This document shows positions 22,083-27,500 of a stretch of DNA of 27,500 nucleotides, in pieces (the stretch's first letter is position 1; the number at the start of each line of letters is the position of its first letter). Source of the DNA: Chrysomallon squamiferum (taxonomy: Eukaryota > Mollusca > Gastropoda > Neomphalida > Peltospiridae); contig CM022668.1 in NCBI GenBank assembly GCA_012295275.1, positions 11,630,522 through 11,658,021 on the forward strand, given 5' to 3'. Position numbers and translations under genes: made by a program. The notes below the pieces were generated by a model, which had not been told where the DNA came from, searched no databases, and saw nothing but the letters and a program-made list of their open reading frames with translations.

Positions 22083-22930
22083 GATTCCTAACCAACACAG
22101 AATCTCTGTTAACTCTGTGTCGACTGTAGATGAACAACACGCGAACATCAGTACACTGCGTTGTACAACTCGACAGTGTTTGGTAATTCCACTTAGAGCG
22201 ACGTCGCTAACAGGAGAAACCCGATAGGAAAACGTTTTTACGTTCTCAGAACATTCTTAAAATTAAAAGCGTTCTTGATGGCTCAACTTGGAGACAGACA
22301 TAAGCAACTGTCAGCATTTTTTTTTCCAAAAAACGAAAAGTAGTATTTGTTATTTAATTTTTTTTTTTTTTTTTTTTTTTTTGTCTTCCGAAATTGGTGA
22401 GAATTTGAAATTGTTTCGAAACAACGTGTGTTAAAGCTGGATTTAATTTGTGTAATAATGAAAAAGAGTGAGAAAGTATGTTTGTTTGTGTGTGTGTGGG
22501 TTTTGTCGTAGAAAAAAAACTAAACAAATAGAGACAGACGTAAGGATAAAAATGTGATCACATTGTTTGAAATGTAAACTGCTAAATTTATATAATAATC
22601 AATTTATATAGCAATTTAAAAGACACCCTTCAGAGAGAGAGACAGACACATACTAGAACAATTAAATACACATGCATACCTAACATAACCTCTGTATAAA
22701 TACACTATGTTATACGGCAGTTTCTCATATGTAATATGCCTTATATTTGACCTTTCACACTCATATATGTTAGAGATATAGAGACAGGATTAACAAGCAG
22801 TATCAAATTCCTTTATATAATGTACTAAATCGAGTTATAATACAGACAGCCTCACATTAAAAATAACAGATAGAATGAGAGATACAGAAATGGATACGGA
22901 AGAACAGCCGAGTCTAACTATTTTGCTGTT
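22083..22930. other. Non-simple AT-rich sequence
   Basis: Contains a small inverted repeat ACACAGA ... TCTGTGT near 22098-22123, a T run at 22358-22382, and TTTGACCTTTCAC near 22747, weakly like a nuclear-receptor site. No gene is seen. Confidence 0.5.
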
Positions 22931-23570
22931 ACGTTACGTCATATAATTAGTTCGCATTAATAAAGAACTACGTTACACGAGTACGTAATTACTTTATATT
23001 CGTGCGTTGTTACATTATGGGAATAGTTTATTACGTTATCCGAATATGTTGTTACATTACGCAGATATAATTGCTGCATGCGAATGTGATGTTACGTAAT
23101 AAGGTTACAAAATGCGTTACAATAAAACGTAATTATGTTATATCAGTACGTAATTAATTACATCATTACGGAATCACGTTATATGAATACATTATTACGT
23201 CACGTTAAACGGATGCGTTATTATTTCATACGAAATAAGGTAATAACGTTACGTTAAACTGATGTGTTGTTATTCTATATAAAATACGTAATTACTTCAC
23301 GTTAAACTGATGTTCGTTATTATTCTGCATAAAATACGTAATTACTTCACGTTAAACTGATGTACGTTATTATTCTACATAAAAATGCGTAATTACGTCA
23401 CGTTAAACTGACGTAAGTTATTATTCTACATAAAAATATATAATTACGTTACGTTAAACTGATACGTTGCTATTCTACATAAAAATGCGTAATTACGTCG
23501 CGTTAAACTGATGTACGTTATCATTCTACATTAGAATACGCAATTACGTTACACACAGTTGATCACATCG
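22931..23570. repeat. ACGT-rich minisatellite, ~50-bp unit
   Basis: GTTAAAC recurs at 23204, 23253, 23301, 23351, 23402, 23453 and 23502, a spacing of 48-51 bp, with a degraded further unit near 23549. Each unit runs through CACGTTAAACTGATG, ACGTTATTATTCTACATAAAA and a CGTAATTACG-type palindrome. Upstream (22931-23200) the sequence is a more diverged version of similar words, such as GTTACATTACG and CGAATATGTTGTTACATTA. The two halves of the unit resemble each other, which suggests an ancestral element of about 25 bp. No open frame spans it. Confidence 0.9.
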
Positions 23571-23891
23571 GTCGTCAGATTAGAGTGTTTACTGTAAAGC
23601 GACAAAAACATGTTGCCCGTGTTAGTCTCTGAATTGAATTACGCAGTCGAAGAGCCAGACAGTCGTGTGGGCCGATGGCGTAGAAAATTACTATCAGCTG
23701 TTTCAGGGGCGGGCACATGCAGGAACGTTGGAAGGGGATTAATTACATTTTTTTAAATTTTTTAAATTTTTAATTTTTTTTTTTTTTTTTTTTTTTTGTT
23801 CTTAATTGCCACTAGATTGGCTTTCAAATGACAAATGTGAAATTTAATTAAAGTTTATTAAATACACTGGTTTGTAAATTTGATTATTAAT
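23571..23891. other. Non-simple sequence with a T run
   Basis: About 180 bp of GC-balanced sequence (23571-23745) followed by TTTAAA-type words and a T run at about 23776-23797. No gene or cloverleaf could be made. Confidence 0.5.
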
Positions 23892-23944
23892 GTGTTGTTG
23901 TCGTGGTTGTGGTTGTTGTTGTTGTGGTGGTGGTGGTGGTGGTG
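23892..23944. repeat. GTT / GTG triplet tract
   Basis: GTT triplets with CGT and GGT variants, then seven or so GGT triplets. Confidence 0.93.
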
Positions 23945-24071
23945 AGCTTTATAACCGTATTTAATAATGTAGTACGTGCTTAGTGTAGGTAGCCTATGAT
24001 GCTCTGTGTATTTTTGTGTGTGTTAGTATGAGAGAGAGAGATGTGAATAAGTGCGTGTATTCTGTGATTCG

Positions 24072-24081
24072 TCTCTCTCTA

Positions 24082-24129
<48 letters not shown>
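24072..24129. repeat. (CT)n microsatellite
   Basis: CT units with two early interruptions (AT, CG). Confidence 0.97.
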
Positions 24130-24132
<3 letters not shown>

Positions 24133-24205
24133 CACATACATTATCGTTATCTTGTGCATGTTTTGAGTAGATATTAAAAGAAACATTTAATTAATTATTA
24201 ATTTA

Positions 24206-24270
24206 TATATGTGTTTGTGAGTGTGAGTGTGTGTGTGTGTGTGAAAGTAAGTATGTGTGTATGTATGTAA
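24206..24270. repeat. TG-rich tract
   Basis: TG units with GAG, AAG and TATG interruptions. Confidence 0.85.
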
Positions 24271-24365
24271 TATGTCCTTAACTGAACCCACAGTCACTTA
24301 AACAATTCTCAAATTCAGTCTGTAGCTCTGTCTACTTTGTTCATTTTGCTCTCAGCATACCATAC

Positions 24366-25122
<757 letters not shown>

Positions 25123-25182
25123 ATGTATATACAGGTATAGATGTAGATTTAGAGAAAAATATAGATATAGATATATAGATAT

Positions 25183-25215
<33 letters not shown>

Positions 25216-25575
25216 AATACACTTACAAATAGAGATAAAAACATACATATATATATACAGATACATTTATACATACACATACATACATATATATATATAT
25301 ACATACATACATATACATACATACATACATACACATACATGCATACATACATTCATACACATACATACAGTCATTCATACATACAAACATACATGCATAC
25401 ATATATATGCATACATACGTACATATATACATAGAGCCATACATACACATCCATACATACACATACATACATTCATACACATGCATTCATTCATACATAC
25501 ATACATATACATACATTTATTCATACATACATACATACACACATACACACACACACATACACACACACATACAAG
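25123..25575. repeat. (TA)n / (TACA)n tract, ~450 bp
   Basis: TAGA and TATA words, a TA run at about 25190-25215, then TACA tetranucleotides with TTCA, GCA and CACA variants to about 25575. The Y/M/C minus-strand frames are repeat translation. Confidence 0.96.
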
Positions 25576-25877
25576 TAAAACCACACAAAGACACACCTTA
25601 TTACCAAATACGCACATTCACAAATACGTACAGTCTACTTGTTCGCTGATTCACAATTAGCGACCTAACATGGACACACGCTCTGAAGTATTTTTTCAAA
25701 TTTAGACACACTCCAATGATGGATTTCCGTCCCTTACATGCTTCTTCCGCTGGAAAAGGTAGATAAAAAGATTATTTTTGTCGTCGATACTTAAATCGCT
25801 GCATGTTAAGCCAGATAGCGCCTGGAACCTGCTGATACTTGTGATGTGCGGCAAAGTGCTGTAGTTTCTGCTGACTC
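25576..25877. other. Non-simple sequence, no gene seen
   Basis: Mixed composition with nothing recognisable. Confidence 0.5.
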
Positions 25878-25904
25878 TGTTGTTGCTGCTGCTGCTGTTG
25901 CTGC

Positions 25905-25959
<55 letters not shown>

Positions 25960-26335
25960 GTCATCGTCATCATTATTATTATTTTATTATCATCATCATC
26001 GTTATTATTTTATTATCATAATCATCATCATCATAATTTTGTTGTTGTTGTTGTTGCTGCTGTGCTGCTGCTATTGTTGTTGCTGTTGTCGTTGTGATTA
26101 CCATTATTATTAATATTGTTGTTGTAGTTCTTCTTTTATTATCATCATCATCATCATCATCATTATTATTTTGTTGTTGTTGTTGCTGCTGCTGCTATTG
26201 TTGTTGCTGTTGTCGTTGTTATTACCATTATTATTATTTTATTATTGTTGTTGTTGTAGTTCTTGTTGTTGTTGCTATTATTGTTGTTGTTATTATTATC
26301 ATTATTGTTAACGTTGTTCTTGCTGCTGTTGTTGT
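25878..26335. repeat. GCT/TTA/ATC/GTT triplet mosaic with a ~124-132-bp duplication
   Basis: GCT, TTA, ATC and GTT blocks in succession. CTATTGTTGTTGCTGTTGTC occurs at 26071 and 26195 (124 bases apart), and GTAGTTCTT at 26124 and 26256 (132 apart), so a composite unit has been duplicated in tandem and then changed length by triplet slippage. Confidence 0.93.
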
Positions 26336-26519
26336 TTTCGGATAATGGACGTTCAACCTTTAGTGCGGTTATTAAACATACAAAGTTTATGGAGTTACTC
26401 AAGTTTAGGCATAAATCGAACCGCTTTGTTTTTGTTTCGTTACCTTCAACAGGGAGGCAGGCATTGGCCAAACTTTTTACCTCCGTCTTATGAAATGAGT
26501 GCAAATAAGTAAAAATATT
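26336..26519. other. Non-simple sequence
   Basis: Mixed composition leading into the CpG-dense segment; no gene recognised. Confidence 0.45.
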
Positions 26520-26945
26520 TACACGCGGTTATCGAAACTAAAGTGTGTATCTAGGATCACTCGACACTCGACAAACAATCAGCATTAATTTACACTTCTG
26601 CGAATGGCACGTGCACTTGATGGTGACGTAAGTAGACCGGTTCCGGCACACGTTTTATTACAACTGGCCTCTCGTGCCTTGCCCAACCGTACCGCTTGCC
26701 TGGGACCAGTCGACCGAGAAAGGCGGGAACCGCGGTAATTGCAGACTTCAAAGAAGAGGCTACTTGTGCGCTATTACCGTTCGTCTCATAATTACGGAAA
26801 ATTAAAATTGAATTTCTCAGATTCCATCTTGACCTCGACAACCGCCTTATCCCTCCGCTATGTCCGTTCATGGCTCAGTTTCTTTCACTTGGCCGCTCGT
26901 TTCAGGCCTAGTAAGACAGATTCGGGGCGGGTCCCTTCATCTGTA
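26520..26945. promoter_or_regulatory. CpG-dense segment, possible promoter or exon
   Basis: I count about 31 CpGs in roughly 420 bp with GC near one half, against an AT-rich background, and no simple repeats. It contains CRE-type TGACGTAA (26624-26631, overlapping a donor-like GTAAGT) and a GC-box GGGGCGGG (26926-26933). A 93-residue mixed, arginine-rich frame lies on the minus strand (26590-26871), and a plus-strand frame (26739-27053) has about 70 mixed residues before a poly-F/poly-V stretch. Neither matches a family I know. A GTAAGT donor-like word also lies at 27050-27055. A promoter, 5' exon or unmasked repeat are all possible. Confidence 0.4.
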
Positions 26946-27500
26946 AAATTTAATTTAATTTTTTTTTTTTTTATTGTTGTTGTTGTTGCCGAAATCTGTG
27001 ATTTTCTTTTTCATACCGAAAAGGGGAAAAACGAAGATCAGTTTTGTTTGTAAGTAGTGTGTGTTTTGTTTAGATAATAGTGTTTAAATGGTTTTGTTAT
27101 TTTAATTTTATTTTAGTTTAGTTTAGTTTAGTTTACGCATAATTTATTTGTTTGTTTGTTTTGTTTTTTTTTTAGTTGTGTATGCGTTTACTTGTTGTTT
27201 GATGTTTTGTTTTTATCTGTCTTCTATTATATTTTAATTTTTTTTTTTTTTTTAATTTATTTGTTTATCTAAATATTTTATTTATTTATTTACTTACTTT
27301 TATTTTTTTTATTTATTTATTTATTTTTTATGTTATTATTATTTTCTTAAAATTATTTTTCGAGCTATTATTTATATATTTTGTTCGTAACATTTTCGTG
27401 TATTGCTTTTTTCTCTTACTTAATTTTTGCCTATATTGATTTGTTTCTTAGTTTTCCTTATTCTTTATTTTCTTTTCGGTGAGATAATACAAGAAACAGT
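26946..27500. other. T-rich sequence with TTTAG, TTTG and TTTA units
   Basis: A T run and GTT triplets at about 26957-26988, TTTAG pentanucleotides at about 27112-27135, TTTG units, T runs, and TTTA units at about 27281-27326. The rest is T-rich with no gene to the right edge. Confidence 0.65.

Noticed and set aside
22931-23570. CRISPR-like array because of regular ~50-bp spacing
   Set aside because: The whole unit is repeated, without unique spacers of constant length, and the context is eukaryotic; it is a minisatellite.
26590-26871. 93-residue arginine-rich minus-strand frame as a confirmed gene
   Set aside because: Composition is plausible, but I recognise no domain and cannot show splice sites or conservation; kept only as part of the CpG-dense segment.
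27112-27135. TTTAG units as telomere-like repeat
   Set aside because: They do not match TTAGGG or TTAGG and sit among other TTTN repeats.

Overview
This looks like noncoding DNA from an animal nuclear genome. It is AT-rich and packed with simple repeats: (GA/TC)n tracts up to about 320 bp, (GT/CA)n, (TACA)n, (GAAA)n, long trinucleotide mosaics and more than a dozen homopolymer A or T runs of about 17-35 bases. It also holds degraded tRNA-derived (SINE-like) fragments. I see no bacterial operon structure, ribosome binding sites, CRISPR array, insertion sequence or rRNA. This style is familiar from molluscs, including cephalopods such as octopus, but the assignment is a guess from texture; no gene here fixes the species.

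I find no protein-coding gene I can support. Almost every open frame is a translated microsatellite (runs of L, I, S/L, R/E, T or N). The few mixed-composition frames (677-973 minus, 4557-4865 minus, 8685-8870 minus, 20793-21137 plus, 26590-26871 minus) match no family I recognise, and the first overlaps a tRNA-derived element.

Layout: 1-2700 has GA, TG and CT repeats, a minus-strand tRNA-derived fragment (about 845-905) and a CTCF-like motif (248-262). 2700-6250 has triplet and poly-A/T tracts, a second CTCF-like motif (3428-3442) and a C-rich quadruplex-forming run (4630-4656). 6250-6330 carries a compact cluster of CRE, octamer-like and X-box-like motifs. 6360-11500 is the densest microsatellite zone and contains two more tRNA-like remnants (7873-7947, 9332-9380). 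11500-13440 is mostly non-simple AT-rich sequence, with a decayed ~85-bp tandem family rich in TAACGT/ACGTTA. A ~70-bp segment with a perfect 14-bp palindrome occurs at 12828 and again at 15810. 16140-16400 is a CpG-dense, motif-dense candidate regulatory element. 16500-21900 is triplet and CT repeats, including a precise 96-bp (32-triplet) tandem duplication at about 17984. 22930-23570 is a minisatellite of about 50 bp per unit. 24370-26335 is CT, TACA and triplet repeats. 26520-26945 is a CpG-dense segment that could be a promoter or exon edge.

There are no genes working together here. The most distinctive signal is a set of non-simple repeats (12.6-13.4 kb, 12.83/15.81 kb, 22.9-23.6 kb) built from ACGT-centred, often palindromic words, together with an apparent excess of CRE-type TGACGT(C/A)A words across the window.
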